The notes beneath the pieces were generated by a model. The model did no database searches. It was not told the origin of the DNA and was given only the letters and a program-made list of their open reading frames with translations. A program made the position numbers and the translations under genes. Below, in pieces: positions 1-9,685 of a stretch of 64,000 nt of DNA. This DNA is from Proteus vulgaris (lineage in GTDB: Bacteria > Pseudomonadota > Gammaproteobacteria > Enterobacterales > Enterobacteriaceae): positions 46,805-110,804 of the forward strand of contig NZ_JAEHOQ010000014.1 of assembly GCF_016239305.1 (NCBI RefSeq). Reading direction: 5' to 3'. Each line of letters opens with the position of its first letter. The first letter of the stretch is position 1.

Positions 1-1251
1 AACAGGGATCGTGGTATTGCGTGGGATCACTTTCTCAACTAATCCGCCCATCGTTTCAAGACCAAGAGAAAGTGGAATAACATCTAACAATAGCATTTCA
101 CTATCCGGTTTATTACCCACTAAAATATCAGCTTGAATTGAAGCGCCAATAGCCACGACTTTATCAGGATCGATAGACGTCAGTGGTTCACGTTTAAAAT
201 AGTCGCCAACCATTTGACGAACTAATGGCACACGTGTTGAACCGCCAACCATAACCACTTCTAGAACTTCATCAACTTCAACATCGGCATCTTTTAAGGC
301 ACGACGAACAGATAATAGAGTGCGCTTCACTAATGATTGAATTAATGATTCAAACTCAGCACGAGTAATTTCACCTTTCCAGCCATTAACACTGATATCA
401 GCAACATCATTATCACTTAATGCAATTTTAGTTTCTGATGCTACATCCAGCAGTTGGCGTTGTAATATCGCATCTTTTTGATGACCAAATCCTGCGCGTT
501 CTCTTATCCAGTCCGCCAATATCATATCAAAATCATCGCCACCTAAAGCGGTATCACCACCGGTTGCCAAGACTTCAAAAACACCTTTGCTTAAACGTAA
601 AACAGAAATATCAAAAGTACCACCACCTAAGTCATAAACAACAATGGTGCCCTCTTTTCCTGAATCTAAACCATAAGCAATAGCAGCGGCTGTTGGTTCG
701 TTTAATAAACGTAAAACATGCAAACCAGCACGACGAGCAGCTTCTTTTGTACCTTGGCGTTGAGCATCATCAAAATAAGCTGGCACAGTGACTACAACAC
801 CATCAAGTTCACCACCTAATGATTGCGTTGCACGATCTGCCAATGTTTTTAAGATGTCAGAAGAAACTTGAATAGGATCGACAATTCCCGCTGCTGTTTT
901 AATTAACGGCAAACCATTGTCATTTTCATGGAAATGATAAGGAAGATTTGGATAACGGCTTGTCACATCACTTAGTGAGCGACCCACCATTCTTTTAATT
1001 GAACTTATCGTGTTAGCAGGATCTTTTTCTGCTTCTTTTTTAGCATTCCAACCAACGTTGATATTATCAACTTGATACTGCACAACAGATGGCAATAAAT
1101 AGCGACCTTCGTTGTCTGAAAGCGCTTCGGCTTGCCCACTACGTACAGTGGCAACTAATGAGTGTGTCGTTCCTAAATCAATACCCGCTGCAAGTCTGCG
1201 CTGATGCGGTGCAGGCGTTTGACCTGGTTCACTAATTTGTAATAATGACAT
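1..1251 (-). CDS. hscA: HscA, Hsp70-type chaperone for Fe-S cluster transfer (C-terminus outside window)
   Basis: Specialised DnaK-like ATPase that, with the J-protein HscB, releases the [2Fe-2S] cluster from the scaffold IscU. The reading frame starts at the ATG ending at 1251 and stays open to the window edge, giving 417 codons of a protein that is normally about 616. The N-terminal ATPase domain is visible: the phosphate-1 motif [14 protein letters not shown] near residue 23, [14 protein letters not shown], the [15 protein letters not shown] motif, and the DLGGGTFD phosphate-2 motif; the start of the substrate-binding domain follows. It lies 11 bp downstream of hscB in the isc operon. The missing part is the peptide-binding lid, beyond position 1. 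Confidence 0.96.
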   Translation of the reverse strand, partial: MSLLQISEPGQTPAPHQRRLAAGIDLGTTHSLVATVRSGQAEALSDNEGRYLLPSVVQYQVDNINVGWNAKKEAEKDPANTISSIKRMVGRSLSDVTSRYPNLPYHFHENDNGLPLIKTAAGIVDPIQVSSDILKTLADRATQSLGGELDGVVVTVPAYFDDAQRQGTKEAARRAGLHVLRLLNEPTAAAIAYGLDSGKEGTIVVYDLGGGTFDISVLRLSKGVFEVLATGGDTALGGDDFDMILADWIRERAGFGHQKDAILQRQLLDVASETKIALSDNDVADISVNGWKGEITRAEFESLIQSLVKRTLLSVRRALKDADVEVDEVLEVVMVGGSTRVPLVRQMVGDYFKREPLTSIDPDKVVAIGASIQADILVGNKPDSEMLLLDVIPLSLGLETMGGLVEKVIPRNTTIPV

Positions 1252-1262
1252 AACAGTTTCCC

Positions 1263-1784
1263 TTAAAAACCATCAAACAAGCGTTCTTCAAGTTGCTCTA
1301 CTTGCTCTTTTAATTTTGCAAGAAAACGTAATTTTCTTACATTATCAGCAGCAATATCCCAAGTTTGGCTATCTAGCGTTTTAACCATTTCGTCATGGCG
1401 TACAGTGTACATTTTTTCTAAACGCGCAGAAAAATCAGCTAACAAACTTTCGGCATCAGCACTGTGCTCAATGTTATCCAACTCTTCACGTAATGAGAGT
1501 TGCTCCATTAAAAATGCAGTATCGTGCATCGTTTGTTGCTCATTGGCAATATCGATACCGTGCAATGAGAGCATATATTCAGCTCTAGAGAGTGGATTTT
1601 TTAAGGTCTGATAAGCCTGATTGATAGTTGAAGCAAACGAGATAGCTTGAACCTGTTCTTTGTCAGATTTACCAGCAAAGCGATCTGGGTGATACTGACG
1701 TTGCATATCTTGATAACGTGTAGCAAGTTGCTGTTTATCAATATCAAAATGATTAGGCATACCTAATAGTGTGAAATAGTCCAT
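1263..1784 (-). CDS. hscB: HscB, J-domain co-chaperone of HscA
   Basis: Co-chaperone that brings IscU to HscA and stimulates its ATPase. The 173 residues match the usual size of the family. An N-terminal J domain carries the HPD tripeptide at residues 32-34, and the rest is the helical C-terminal domain that binds IscU. The start [10 protein letters not shown] agrees with known HscB proteins. It sits between iscA and hscA, on the minus strand, as in E. coli. Confidence 0.96.
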   Translation of the reverse strand: MDYFTLLGMPNHFDIDKQQLATRYQDMQRQYHPDRFAGKSDKEQVQAISFASTINQAYQTLKNPLSRAEYMLSLHGIDIANEQQTMHDTAFLMEQLSLREELDNIEHSADAESLLADFSARLEKMYTVRHDEMVKTLDSQTWDIAADNVRKLRFLAKLKEQVEQLEERLFDGF

Positions 1785-1832
1785 ACATCTACTCTTGGAT
1801 TAATTAACGTTAATACCGTGTTTTAACACAAA

Positions 1833-2156
1833 TTACACGGTGAAGCTTTCACCACAACCACACTCATTGGATACATTGGGGTTGTTAAATTTAAAGCCTT
1901 CGTTTAATCCTTCTTTGACGAAATCAAGCTCAGTTCCATCTAAATAGACCATGCTTTTACCATCAATGATAACTTTCACACCTTTGTCTTCAAAAACAGT
2001 ATCTTCGTCATTGATGACATCAGCAAATTCAAGAACATAAGCCATTCCAGAACAACCGGATGTTCTTACGCCTAAACGCAAACCTTCACCTTTACCACGA
2101 TTAGACAGGAAAGAGCGAACACGATTAGCGGCGGATTCTGTAAGGGAAATTGACAT
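1833..2156 (-). CDS. iscA: IscA, A-type Fe-S carrier
   Basis: Small carrier of iron or Fe-S clusters acting after IscU. The 107-residue form beginning MSISLTES is chosen over a four-residue extension because it has the normal family length and a GAGGTG ribosome site just upstream. The three conserved cysteines are present: Cys35 in TSGCSG and Cys99/Cys101 in the C-terminal ECGCGES motif. It is in the isc operon between iscU and hscB. Confidence 0.96.
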   Translation of the reverse strand: MSISLTESAANRVRSFLSNRGKGEGLRLGVRTSGCSGMAYVLEFADVINDEDTVFEDKGVKVIIDGKSMVYLDGTELDFVKEGLNEGFKFNNPNVSNECGCGESFTV

Positions 2157-2245
2157 GGCACACCTCACTCATAAAGAACGAAAGCGGATACTGAAAAAAA
2201 GTTTCAGCATCCGCCAATATTTTATTTTTTTATTATAAAAGACAA

Positions 2246-2632
2246 TTACTTGCCTTGGCGTTTGCTTTTATAGTCTGCAATCGCTGCTTTTATTGCATCT
2301 TCTGCAAGAATCGAACAGTGAATTTTCACTGGTGGCAATTCTAATTCTTCTGCAATTGCGGTGTTCTTGATGGACTCGGCTTCATCTAATGTTTTGCCTT
2401 TCATCCATTCTGTAACCAGTGAACTTGATGCAATCGCTGAACCACAACCATAAGTTTTAAAACGCGCATCTTCAATTACGCCGTTATCATCAACTTTGAT
2501 TTGCAGTTTCATGACGTCGCCACAAGCGGGGGCGCCTACCATACCACTTCCTACAGAAGGGTCGTTGTTATCAAATGAGCCCACGTTACGAGGGTTTTCA
2601 TAATGATCAATTACTTTATCGCTATAAGCCAT
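2246..2632 (-). CDS. iscU: IscU, Fe-S cluster assembly scaffold
   Basis: Scaffold on which IscS-derived sulfur and iron are built into [2Fe-2S] and [4Fe-4S] clusters. It has the standard 128 residues, cluster-ligand cysteines at 37 (GAPACGD), 63 (TYGCGS) and 106, and the LPPVK motif recognised by HscA directly before Cys106. It follows iscS by 24 bp and is transcribed with it. Confidence 0.97.
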   Translation of the reverse strand: MAYSDKVIDHYENPRNVGSFDNNDPSVGSGMVGAPACGDVMKLQIKVDDNGVIEDARFKTYGCGSAIASSSLVTEWMKGKTLDEAESIKNTAIAEELELPPVKIHCSILAEDAIKAAIADYKSKRQGK

Positions 2633-2656
2633 GATTTAACTCCTGAAAACGTCTGA

Positions 2657-3871
2657 TTAATGGTGAGACCATTCGATACTGTTGATATCAACACCTTGCT
2701 TATGCATATCCCAAAGAGGCGAAAGATCACGTAGGCGACCAATAGCACTGTGGATTTGTTTAATTGCATAATCTATTTCTTCTTCTGTTGTGAAACGCCC
2801 CAGAGAAAAGCGAATAGAACTGTGTGCGAGTTCATCTGTTAACCCTAAAGCACGCAGTACATAAGAAGGTTCTAAACTTGCTGAAGTACAGGCTGAACCT
2901 GAAGAAACAGCAAGATCTTTCAGTGCCATCATTAATGATTCGCCTTCAACATAGTTGAAACTTACATTAAGAATATTTGGCGCAGTGTGTTCTAAAGAAC
3001 CGTTGATATAAACTTCTTCAATATCTTTAATGCCATTCCATAAACGTAAACGTAATTCGTTTAATCGTTTAGTTTCATCAGCCATTTCTTCTTTCAAAAT
3101 ACGGTAAGCTTCGCCCATACCTACAATTTGGTGAACGGCTAATGTACCTGAACGCATACCCCGCTCATGTCCACCACCATGCATTTGTGCTTCTAAACGA
3201 ATACGTGGTTTACGGCGAACATAAAGCGCACCGATCCCCATAGGGCCGTATACTTTATGCGCAGAAAGAGAAAGTAAATCAACTTTTAACTTAGAGAGAT
3301 CAATAGGTAACTTACCAACGCTTTGCGTTGCATCTACGTGGTAAATAATCCCTTTGCTACGGCATAATTCACCGATAGCAGCAATATCTTGAACAACACC
3401 AATTTCGTTATTTACATGCATGATAGAAACTAAAATAGTATCTTCACGCATTGCTTCTTCAAGCTCTTTGAGGTCAATCAGACCATCACTTTTTGGTGCT
3501 AAATAAGTGACTTCAAAACCTTCACGCTCAAGTTGGCGACAAGTATCTAAAATCGCTTTATGCTCAGTTTTTGAAGTGATGATGTGCTTACCTTTTTTCT
3601 GGTAAAAGTTAGCAACACCTTTTAGTGCGAGGTTATCAGCTTCAGTTGCACCTGATGTGAATACAATTTCACGAGGATCAGCACCAATTAAATCAGCAAT
3701 CTGATTACGTGCAATATCAATAGCTTCTTCTGCTTGCCAGCCAAAACGGTGTGAACGAGAGGCTGGGTTACCAAAAATGCCATCAATAGTTAGGCATTGC
3801 ATCATTTTTTCAGCAACTCGTGGATCAACAGGAGTGGTTGCTGAATAATCTAGATAAATGGGTAATTTCAT
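2657..3871 (-). CDS. iscS: IscS, cysteine desulfurase
   Basis: PLP enzyme converting cysteine to alanine and passing persulfide sulfur to IscU, and in known bacteria also to ThiI, TusA and others. The 404 residues begin [17 protein letters not shown]. The PLP lysine lies in [10 protein letters not shown] and the catalytic loop cysteine in [13 protein letters not shown]. It is the second gene of the isc operon; the 68 bp between iscR and iscS is the position where the E. coli transcript carries its RyhB-responsive leader, though no RyhB site was tested here. Confidence 0.97.
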   Translation of the reverse strand: MKLPIYLDYSATTPVDPRVAEKMMQCLTIDGIFGNPASRSHRFGWQAEEAIDIARNQIADLIGADPREIVFTSGATEADNLALKGVANFYQKKGKHIITSKTEHKAILDTCRQLEREGFEVTYLAPKSDGLIDLKELEEAMREDTILVSIMHVNNEIGVVQDIAAIGELCRSKGIIYHVDATQSVGKLPIDLSKLKVDLLSLSAHKVYGPMGIGALYVRRKPRIRLEAQMHGGGHERGMRSGTLAVHQIVGMGEAYRILKEEMADETKRLNELRLRLWNGIKDIEEVYINGSLEHTAPNILNVSFNYVEGESLMMALKDLAVSSGSACTSASLEPSYVLRALGLTDELAHSSIRFSLGRFTTEEEIDYAIKQIHSAIGRLRDLSPLWDMHKQGVDINSIEWSHH

Positions 3872-3939
3872 TGCTCACTAACTCCAAAGACGACGGATCT
3901 TCTTTAATAATTTTGTTTTTGCCTACCTAGAGATCGCCG

Positions 3940-4434
3940 TTAAACTCGCATATTAACAATGGTTTCTTGTAAACGACCATTGATAGCATGGCGTTTTTCA
4001 TTGTCTTGACGATCGGCGACATCCATAACCTCTTCGTTATTCACTAACTCTTCAAGGCTGATACTGCTTAGGAAACTGGTTATACGATCACTTAAATCAC
4101 GCCACAAAGTATGAGTCAGGCAACGATCGCCACCTTGACAACCTTCTTTGTTACCCTGACAACGGGTAGCATCGACAGATTCATCAACCGCAGAAATAAC
4201 TTGAGCAACAAAAATTTGCCCAGCGTCACGGCCTAATAAATAGCCGCCACCAGGGCCACGAACACTTGCAACTAATTCATTTTTGCGTAAACGCGAAAAA
4301 AGTTGCTCAAGATAAGAAAGGGAAATCCCTTGACGCTCTGAAATATCGGCGAGGGGAACAGGACCTTGCTGTGAATGCAATGCAACATCAAGCATTGCAG
4401 TAACTGCGTAACGCCCTTTTGATGTCAGTCTCAT
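3940..4434 (-). CDS. iscR: IscR, Rrf2-family Fe-S-sensing regulator
   Basis: Transcription factor that binds a [2Fe-2S] cluster and represses its own operon when clusters are plentiful. The start [14 protein letters not shown] (164 residues) is preferred to a 10-residue extension because it matches the family and has a GGAG site upstream. The winged-helix domain contains [12 protein letters not shown] and the [12 protein letters not shown] wing. The cluster cysteines are at 92, 99 and 105, one residue wider between the first two than in E. coli (92/98/104). Two IscR boxes lie in its promoter. Confidence 0.96.
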   Translation of the reverse strand: MRLTSKGRYAVTAMLDVALHSQQGPVPLADISERQGISLSYLEQLFSRLRKNELVASVRGPGGGYLLGRDAGQIFVAQVISAVDESVDATRCQGNKEGCQGGDRCLTHTLWRDLSDRITSFLSSISLEELVNNEEVMDVADRQDNEKRHAINGRLQETIVNMRV

Positions 4435-4472
4435 AACAAATACTCCGTGGTGAACAATAATCAAATTGTGTC

Positions 4473-4522
4473 ATTCCCGAGTAATTTAGTCAACTATTTA
4501 TCCGAGTGTTTTAGTCAAGTAT
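4473..4522 (-). promoter_or_regulatory. iscR promoter with two type 1 IscR boxes
   Basis: Read on the minus strand, two 25-bp copies lie side by side: a distal box at 4498-4522 (ATACTTGACTAAAA then ACTCGGATAA) and a proximal box at 4473-4497 (ATAGTTGACTAAAT then ACTCGGGAAT). Both resemble the type 1 IscR consensus, including the TTGACT and CTCGG parts. The proximal TTGACT also serves as a -35 element, with CACAAT 17 bp downstream as a -10. This predicts autorepression of the isc operon by cluster-loaded IscR, as known in E. coli. Confidence 0.82.
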
Positions 4523-4565
4523 TATACTCAGCCCAAAGTTGACTTAAGTTAATCAACTTTGCCCT

Positions 4566-5294
4566 CTATTTTTTAGCCCATTTCTCAACTGACGTTAGAA
4601 TACCACGTAAGATATGAAGCTCTTGTGTTTCTGGGCGTGCGCGTGTAAATAGACGGCGTAAACGGCTCATCACTTGCCCTGGATGTTTAGGACGAATAAA
4701 GCCTGATTCATTAAGCACCTGCTCTAAGTGAACATAAAAACGTTCAATATCATCTGCTGGTGGATAATCAATCTCTGATGGGGTATTTTCCTCTTGTTTT
4801 TCTTCTTGGGCAAGTGCTGCCATACGAATTTCATAACAAACAAGCTGAACTGCCATCGCTAAATTTAAAGAACCATATTCTGGGTTAGTCGGAACATACA
4901 AATGAAAATCACATTTTTGTAATTCTTCATTGGTTAAACCTGTGCGTTCACGACCAAAGATTACCGCAACTGGCTTATTTTTAGCTTCCATAACACAACG
5001 CTCACCACATTCACGGGGGGCAAGCATGGGCCAAGAAAGTGTGCGACTACGGGCGCTCGTCCCAATCACTAAACCACAACCTTCAATCGCTTCATCGATG
5101 CTATTAACAATGTGTGCATTGCCAATAACATCACTTGCACCTGCAGATAGGGCAATAGAATGTGAATCTGGTTTTTCTTTCGGATTAACAAAATAAAGGT
5201 TGGTTAATCCCATGGTTTTCATAGCACGAGCAGTAGAGCCCATATTGCCTGTATGTGAGGTCTCTACAAGGATGATGCGAATATTTTCTAACAT
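4566..5294 (-). CDS. trmJ: TrmJ, tRNA Cm32/Um32 methyltransferase (SPOUT)
   Basis: SAM-dependent 2'-O-methylation of nucleotide 32 of several tRNAs. The protein begins [17 protein letters not shown] as in E. coli; a ten-residue upstream extension to 5324 is open but has no better ribosome site. SPOUT features are clear: [14 protein letters not shown] near the N-terminus, GTSARSRTL, and the knot region with [13 protein letters not shown] and [16 protein letters not shown]-terminal extension of about 80 residues ([11 protein letters not shown]) is typical. It precedes iscR on the same strand, as in E. coli. Confidence 0.95.
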   Translation of the reverse strand: MLENIRIILVETSHTGNMGSTARAMKTMGLTNLYFVNPKEKPDSHSIALSAGASDVIGNAHIVNSIDEAIEGCGLVIGTSARSRTLSWPMLAPRECGERCVMEAKNKPVAVIFGRERTGLTNEELQKCDFHLYVPTNPEYGSLNLAMAVQLVCYEIRMAALAQEEKQEENTPSEIDYPPADDIERFYVHLEQVLNESGFIRPKHPGQVMSRLRRLFTRARPETQELHILRGILTSVEKWAKK

Positions 5295-5418
5295 TGATTT
5301 CTTGTTAATTGCTTTGTGATCCATCTATTTTATCACAAATGTAGCCAGAAACACGAATGCCTGTTATACTCTCGCACGTTTTTTATCCCCGTTCTTTAAC
5401 ATCTTGTGGAAGATAACC

Positions 5419-6222
5419 ATGCATCCGATGCTGAATATTGCCATACGTGCCGCACGTAAGGCTGGTAATTTAATCGCCAAAAATTACGAAAATCCTGAAT
5501 CTGTAGAAACTAATCAGAAAGGTACCAATGATTTTGTCACTAATGTTGACCGTGACGCAGAACAAGCAATCATTGAAATCATCCGTAAGTCTTATCCAAA
5601 ACACACCATTATTACGGAAGAAAGTGGCGAGTTACTCGGTGAAGATCACGACATACAATGGGTTATTGATCCACTTGATGGCACGACTAACTTCATTAAA
5701 CGTCTTCCACACTTCTCTGTTTCTATCGCTGTGCGCATTAAAGGCCGTACTGAAGTGGCTGTTGTTTATGATCCTATGCGTAACGAATTATTCTCAGCTG
5801 TTCGTGGTCAAGGCGCTCAATTAAATGGTTATCGTCTGCGTGGCTCTAATGCCCGTGATTTAGATGGTGCTGTTCTTGCAACTGGTTTCCCATTCAAAAG
5901 CAAACAACATTCAGCTGCTTATATGAACATGTTAGGTAAACTATTTGTTCCTTGTGCTGATTTTCGTCGTACTGGTTCAGCAGCATTAGATTTAGCTTAT
6001 GTCGCTGCTGGCCGTGTTGATGGTTTCTTTGAAATTGGCTTAAAACCTTGGGATTTCTTAGGCGGTGAGTTAATTGCTCGTGAAGCAGGAGCTATCGTTT
6101 CTGACTTTACAGGTAACCATGGTTATCTCCAAACAGGTAATATTGTTGCGGGTAACCCTCGTGTCGTTAGAGCATTATTAGCTGAAATTCGTAGCGAACT
6201 AACAGATGCATTAAAACGTTAA
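5419..6222 (+). CDS. suhB: SuhB, inositol-1-monophosphatase family and rRNA transcription factor
   Basis: Inositol monophosphatase-fold protein; in E. coli its main role is in the NusA/NusB/NusG antitermination complex on rRNA operons. The start MHPMLNIAIRAARKAG (267 residues) is the family start; five upstream codons were dropped. Metal-site motifs are intact: EESGEL, WVIDPLDGTTNFIK and the late WDFLGGELIAREAGA. It is divergent from trmJ, as in E. coli, and ends 34 bp before a strong hairpin terminator. Confidence 0.96.
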   Translation: MHPMLNIAIRAARKAGNLIAKNYENPESVETNQKGTNDFVTNVDRDAEQAIIEIIRKSYPKHTIITEESGELLGEDHDIQWVIDPLDGTTNFIKRLPHFSVSIAVRIKGRTEVAVVYDPMRNELFSAVRGQGAQLNGYRLRGSNARDLDGAVLATGFPFKSKQHSAAYMNMLGKLFVPCADFRRTGSAALDLAYVAAGRVDGFFEIGLKPWDFLGGELIAREAGAIVSDFTGNHGYLQTGNIVAGNPRVVRALLAEIRSELTDALKR

Positions 6223-6256
6223 TTTGTCAGTACAAATAACGACAAAAATATAAAGA

Positions 6257-6292
6257 AAAAGGCCATCATTGTAAAATGTAATGGCCTTTTTT
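6257..6292 (+). terminator. suhB terminator, probably bidirectional
   Basis: Ten-base-pair arms AAAAGGCCAT (6257-6266) and ATGGCCTTTT (6281-6290), followed by further T residues on the plus strand and A-rich sequence on the other side. It separates suhB from the converging TetR-family gene. Confidence 0.85.
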
Positions 6293-6311
6293 CTTACCTC
6301 TCTGTTTCGCA

Positions 6312-6974
6312 TTATATTAATAGTGAATTTACTGATAACCTGCTGATTTCTAATGCTATTTTGTCTAGTAATTGTGATGTCATTTCTTGCTTATCAATAC
6401 GTAATAAAAATGCTTTTCGGGCTATCACAAATCCTAGTATTTGCCCAATTACCGCATGAGCACGAATAGTAGTGGTTAATTTATTGCAATCTTTATCTAT
6501 TAATTCAATAAGATGAGAAAGTCTTATATGAAAAGGCTCTATGAGATTATGATAAATTAATTCATAATTTTCAGTCGGTTCTAACTGTTCCCGTAAAATT
6601 AATTGACTATAATAATGGCGTTCTGGTGCTAATAACGCACGCGTTAGTCCCGTCATTAATAAAGGAATTAACTCAGCAAATAATTCACGATTAGGTTTAT
6701 CTTCTTTTAATATACGCTGAAGCTTATTATCAAAATGGTCAAAATGAATTTCTGAAGCTAATTCAGTCGCAATAAATTGAATAACAGCGGTATAAACACC
6801 GAGCTTTCCACCAAAATGATAAGGAATTGCTGACTGATTAACACCAGCATCCTGCGCAAGTTGTCGCGTTCTCAACCCACTAATTCCATGTAGTGCAAAA
6901 AGCTTAATCCCTTCTTGAACTAACTTTTCTTGAGTCTGTTCTGTACTTATCGCGGTTTTACTGGTGTTTTTCAT
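6312..6974 (-). CDS. TetR-family transcriptional regulator with CerR/DUF1956-type C-terminus
   Basis: Probable repressor of 220 residues. The N-terminal DNA-binding domain is clear: LVQEGIKLFALHGISGLRTRQLAQDAGV followed by NQSAIPYHFGGKLGVYTAVI, which is the TetR helix-turn-helix with its conserved YHF. The remainder looks like the DUF1956 ligand domain seen in CecR/YbiH-type regulators, a family-level guess. It lies 26 bp downstream of the M24-fold gene and is likely cotranscribed; a palindrome in the promoter of that gene is the natural operator. The ligand is unknown. Confidence 0.85.
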   Translation of the reverse strand: MKNTSKTAISTEQTQEKLVQEGIKLFALHGISGLRTRQLAQDAGVNQSAIPYHFGGKLGVYTAVIQFIATELASEIHFDHFDNKLQRILKEDKPNRELFAELIPLLMTGLTRALLAPERHYYSQLILREQLEPTENYELIYHNLIEPFHIRLSHLIELIDKDCNKLTTTIRAHAVIGQILGFVIARKAFLLRIDKQEMTSQLLDKIALEISRLSVNSLLI

Positions 6975-7000
6975 TATTTGTTAACTATTTTATATTTGGC

Positions 7001-8269
7001 TTATAAATCAGCACGCATTAATTGTGTTGAGTTTGAATTTAACTCAATCCCTTTACTTTTACCAACAACAACCGTACCACCTAAGTTACATAAGTGATGA
7101 CCAAAGCCACAGTTAGGTTCAAACGCAAACGTCATGCCTTCTTGTAATACAAGCTCTCGTCCCGGATTTGGCAATCGTTCAATTTGTTTATAACGACTCG
7201 CTAATGGTAATGATTCGATACCTGGAGCTGTACCAAACCCAATAGGTCCGTATGGATTGATGCTATGGATAAGTGGATGAACATGCCATCCCCCTGATTT
7301 TAATAATGGTTTTTCCATTAAATCAACTACTTCACCAAAAGTAACTCCTGCCTTTAAATGTTCAACTCCTATTTCATAACATTCACGAGCAACCAAAGCG
7401 GCTTTTTCTAAGTTTTCGTGAATTTTACCTACTGCAACAGCAGCCTGATGTTGTGTTTCATACATTCCATATAAAGCAAAAATTTCTGATAACACAATAT
7501 CACCGGTTTGAATTTCACGAGGTGCTTGTGAACGATATTGCCAAGCTGGAGGTCCCCAACCAATATATTCAGAACCTGATCCCATTAGAATTTCAGCCGT
7601 GAATCCACCTCTAGATAAGCAAGTTGCAGTAATAGCAGCTGCAAGATCAGCTTCTGTCGCTCCAGGTCTGGTTGTGACTCTCATTGCTTCACTCATTGCT
7701 TCCCCAATAGCGGCAGCATATCTTACGTGAGTCAGTTCTTCTTCACTTTTAACTGATGCTCGTTTAAAGAAATCACGATAGACACAGCTAAATTTTGCAT
7801 AAGGAAATGCATCTTTAATACCGTTTAGAGTATTAAATGGCATTGCACCATCAAAATAGAATGGAGGATAAGGCTCTAAACCAATAACACCGATATGCGC
7901 ATTTTGTTGTACTCCCATTTCTTTCAGAAATTGAGCAATACTGCGCCCTGTTTTTCCCACAACGAGATTATCTTCATCAATCCACTGCAAATCACCACGT
8001 AATTTTGCCTGCATATGATCAGCGATCATCATTGGTGCAAAAGTAATTATTAATGGCTTTTTATCTTCATGAAAAATAACAACTGATCCTAGTCGATCAT
8101 TTGTAAAATAGTGGTCAATACAAAATGGTGCAGGTGCAGCAGATTCTCTATCACCATAAATAATCAATGTATCTAACTGATTATCTTTCATAATATCTCT
8201 AGCTAATTGCCAGCGTCTGTCTCTTTCTTGTAAAGAAAAACTGGCTGGGATCACCGATTTATTGTTCAT
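7001..8269 (-). CDS. M24-fold (pita-bread) protein, aminopeptidase P/creatinase-like
   Basis: 422 residues from the ATG at 8269, which has an AAGGG site; an eight-codon longer start at 8293 lacks one and lies inside the putative operator. The N-terminal creatinase-type domain is followed by the M24 C-terminal domain with GATEADLAAAI, GMTFAFEPNCGFG and a His-rich HVHPLIH segment. The usual metal ligands are poorly kept: the LIDAG aspartate aligns with a glutamate (LSEIF), the second aspartate with Thr/Gln, and the last glutamate with glycine. So it may be a metal-independent creatinase-like hydrolase rather than a peptidase. The substrate cannot be named. It forms a probable operon with the TetR gene. 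Confidence 0.8.
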   Translation of the reverse strand: MNNKSVIPASFSLQERDRRWQLARDIMKDNQLDTLIIYGDRESAAPAPFCIDHYFTNDRLGSVVIFHEDKKPLIITFAPMMIADHMQAKLRGDLQWIDEDNLVVGKTGRSIAQFLKEMGVQQNAHIGVIGLEPYPPFYFDGAMPFNTLNGIKDAFPYAKFSCVYRDFFKRASVKSEEELTHVRYAAAIGEAMSEAMRVTTRPGATEADLAAAITATCLSRGGFTAEILMGSGSEYIGWGPPAWQYRSQAPREIQTGDIVLSEIFALYGMYETQHQAAVAVGKIHENLEKAALVARECYEIGVEHLKAGVTFGEVVDLMEKPLLKSGGWHVHPLIHSINPYGPIGFGTAPGIESLPLASRYKQIERLPNPGRELVLQEGMTFAFEPNCGFGHHLCNLGGTVVVGKSKGIELNSNSTQLMRADL

Positions 8270-8291
8270 AATAATACCCTTTTTCACATTC

Positions 8292-8338
8292 ATTCATTTG
8301 AATGAATTAAATCTAAACCTAATAATTAGAATGGTCAA
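8292..8338 (-). promoter_or_regulatory. Promoter and palindromic operator of the M24/TetR operon
   Basis: On the minus strand a -35 TTGACC (8338-8333), a 17-bp spacer and a -10 TAGATT (8315-8310) are followed two bases later by a 16-bp palindrome at 8292-8307: arms ATTCATT and AATGAAT around two central bases. A palindrome covering the transcription start is the usual position for a TetR-type operator, so the neighbouring regulator probably represses its own operon here. This is inference from position and symmetry. Confidence 0.6.
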
Positions 8339-8438
8339 TTATTCTTTTGATCAAAAAATGCGCTTTTTAAATAAGAAAAGAAAAAAATCTGCAATATCAA
8401 GAGATATTACAGATCTTAATTTTTATGAAATAAAGAAA

Positions 8439-9593
8439 TTAGGTATTTTGAGGCTGTACTTTAGGCCTAATAAACATCGCAGGGATCGTTAATGCTGCCA
8501 TTAACCAGAATATAAACGATTCTTGATTTGGGAGTTTTTCATATAGCCAACCCGATATAATCGTCATAATAGCAATACTACCCCCCATTGCTAAGGCGGA
8601 ATACACAGCTTGCAGACGAATAATTTCGTGTTCTTGTCGGGCGCTAATAAAACGCATTGCAGCCAAATGACACACTGTAAACGTACCACTATGTAAGATT
8701 TGAACAACAATAAGCGCGGGTAATGCGGTAAAACTCCCCATTAATCCCCAACGTAAAAGTCCTGCAAAAGCAGAAAGTAATAGTAGATCCCTTGCCCCCC
8801 ACCGACGGAATAAACGGTGGCTAAGCATAAAAACGATGACTTCAGATATCACACCTAATGACCAAAGGTAGCCAATTGTTGCAGTGTCGTACCCTGCTTT
8901 TTCCCAATAAAGTGCGCTAAAACCATAATAAGCAGCATGCGCACCTTGTAGTAGAGAGACACATAACAAAAAGCGCCAAACAGGCCCATCAGAAATGAGT
9001 TTCATAAAAGACACATTACTGTGTTCTGTTTTTTTCACCTTACCTTGAGGCATGATTTTAGGACGAAGCATCGATGTAAGGAATAATGCAAGGGTACTGG
9101 CAATCAACCCATAAAGAATGATGGGATGCCCAAAAACATCAATTAAAATCCCCAACAATGATGAACTAATGATAAAAGCAATAGAGCCCCAAACGCGGAT
9201 TTTTCCATAATCAAAAGGAAACTGTTTTTGCCAAGTTCCAGCTAAGGAATCCCCTAAAGGCACCATAGGTGAAAAGAATACGTTAAATCCAGTCATTACA
9301 AAGAATAACCATGCCCAATGGCTACCCATCATAAATGCAACAGTAAAGAGTAATGAGAGAAAGGCGAATAGTCGTAATGCTGTGATAAGTTTTGATGGAT
9401 CTTTTACTGCGGGTGTTAAAATGAGGCTACCGACAAAACGTGCAGTTAAACCTACACCTAATAACAGACCTATCATTGCAGGATCGACACCCTCTCCTTT
9501 TAGCCATATTGACCAAAAAGGTAAAAAGATACCGTATGAGAAGAAGTACGTAAAATAATCTAAGGCAAGCCACAGTGTTGATGGAATAACCAT
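8439..9593 (-). CDS. hcaT: HcaT, MFS transporter (3-phenylpropionate permease family)
   Basis: Inner-membrane major facilitator protein of 384 residues with about 12 hydrophobic segments. Strong resemblance to E. coli HcaT along its length: STLWLALDYFTYFFSYGIF, GTWQKQFPFDYGKIRVWGS, LLQGAHAAYYGFSALYW and HSGTFTVCHLAAMRFI. The start MVIPSTLW is chosen because a GGGGGA site lies five bases upstream. In E. coli hcaT is near suhB, so location agrees. No hca catabolic genes are in the window, so the true substrate is uncertain. It begins just beyond the glyA terminator and may be expressed by read-through. Confidence 0.88.
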   Translation of the reverse strand: MVIPSTLWLALDYFTYFFSYGIFLPFWSIWLKGEGVDPAMIGLLLGVGLTARFVGSLILTPAVKDPSKLITALRLFAFLSLLFTVAFMMGSHWAWLFFVMTGFNVFFSPMVPLGDSLAGTWQKQFPFDYGKIRVWGSIAFIISSSLLGILIDVFGHPIILYGLIASTLALFLTSMLRPKIMPQGKVKKTEHSNVSFMKLISDGPVWRFLLCVSLLQGAHAAYYGFSALYWEKAGYDTATIGYLWSLGVISEVIVFMLSHRLFRRWGARDLLLLSAFAGLLRWGLMGSFTALPALIVVQILHSGTFTVCHLAAMRFISARQEHEIIRLQAVYSALAMGGSIAIMTIISGWLYEKLPNQESFIFWLMAALTIPAMFIRPKVQPQNT

Positions 9594-9620
9594 CCAATCC
9601 CCCATTTTTAAAATGCAAAA

Positions 9621-9654
9621 AAACCCGCCAAGAACAAGTTCTCGAAGCGGGCTT
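9621..9654 (-). terminator. glyA rho-independent terminator
   Basis: Minus-strand arms AAGCCCGC (9654-9647) and GCGGGTTT (9628-9621), with an inner GAGAAC/GTTCTT stem and a T-run continuing into 9620-9617. It lies between glyA and hcaT. Confidence 0.85.
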
Positions 9655-9685
9655 GTACAACGGGTTTTATTATATCGTTACAAAC

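Noticed and set aside
438..683. 81-codon plus-strand frame
   Set aside because: It lies antisense within the hscA coding sequence, which is well supported by Hsp70 motifs.
8262..8492. 76-codon plus-strand frame upstream of hcaT/M24
   Set aside because: It covers the M24 promoter and both flanking gene ends, is lysine-rich and has no ribosome site.
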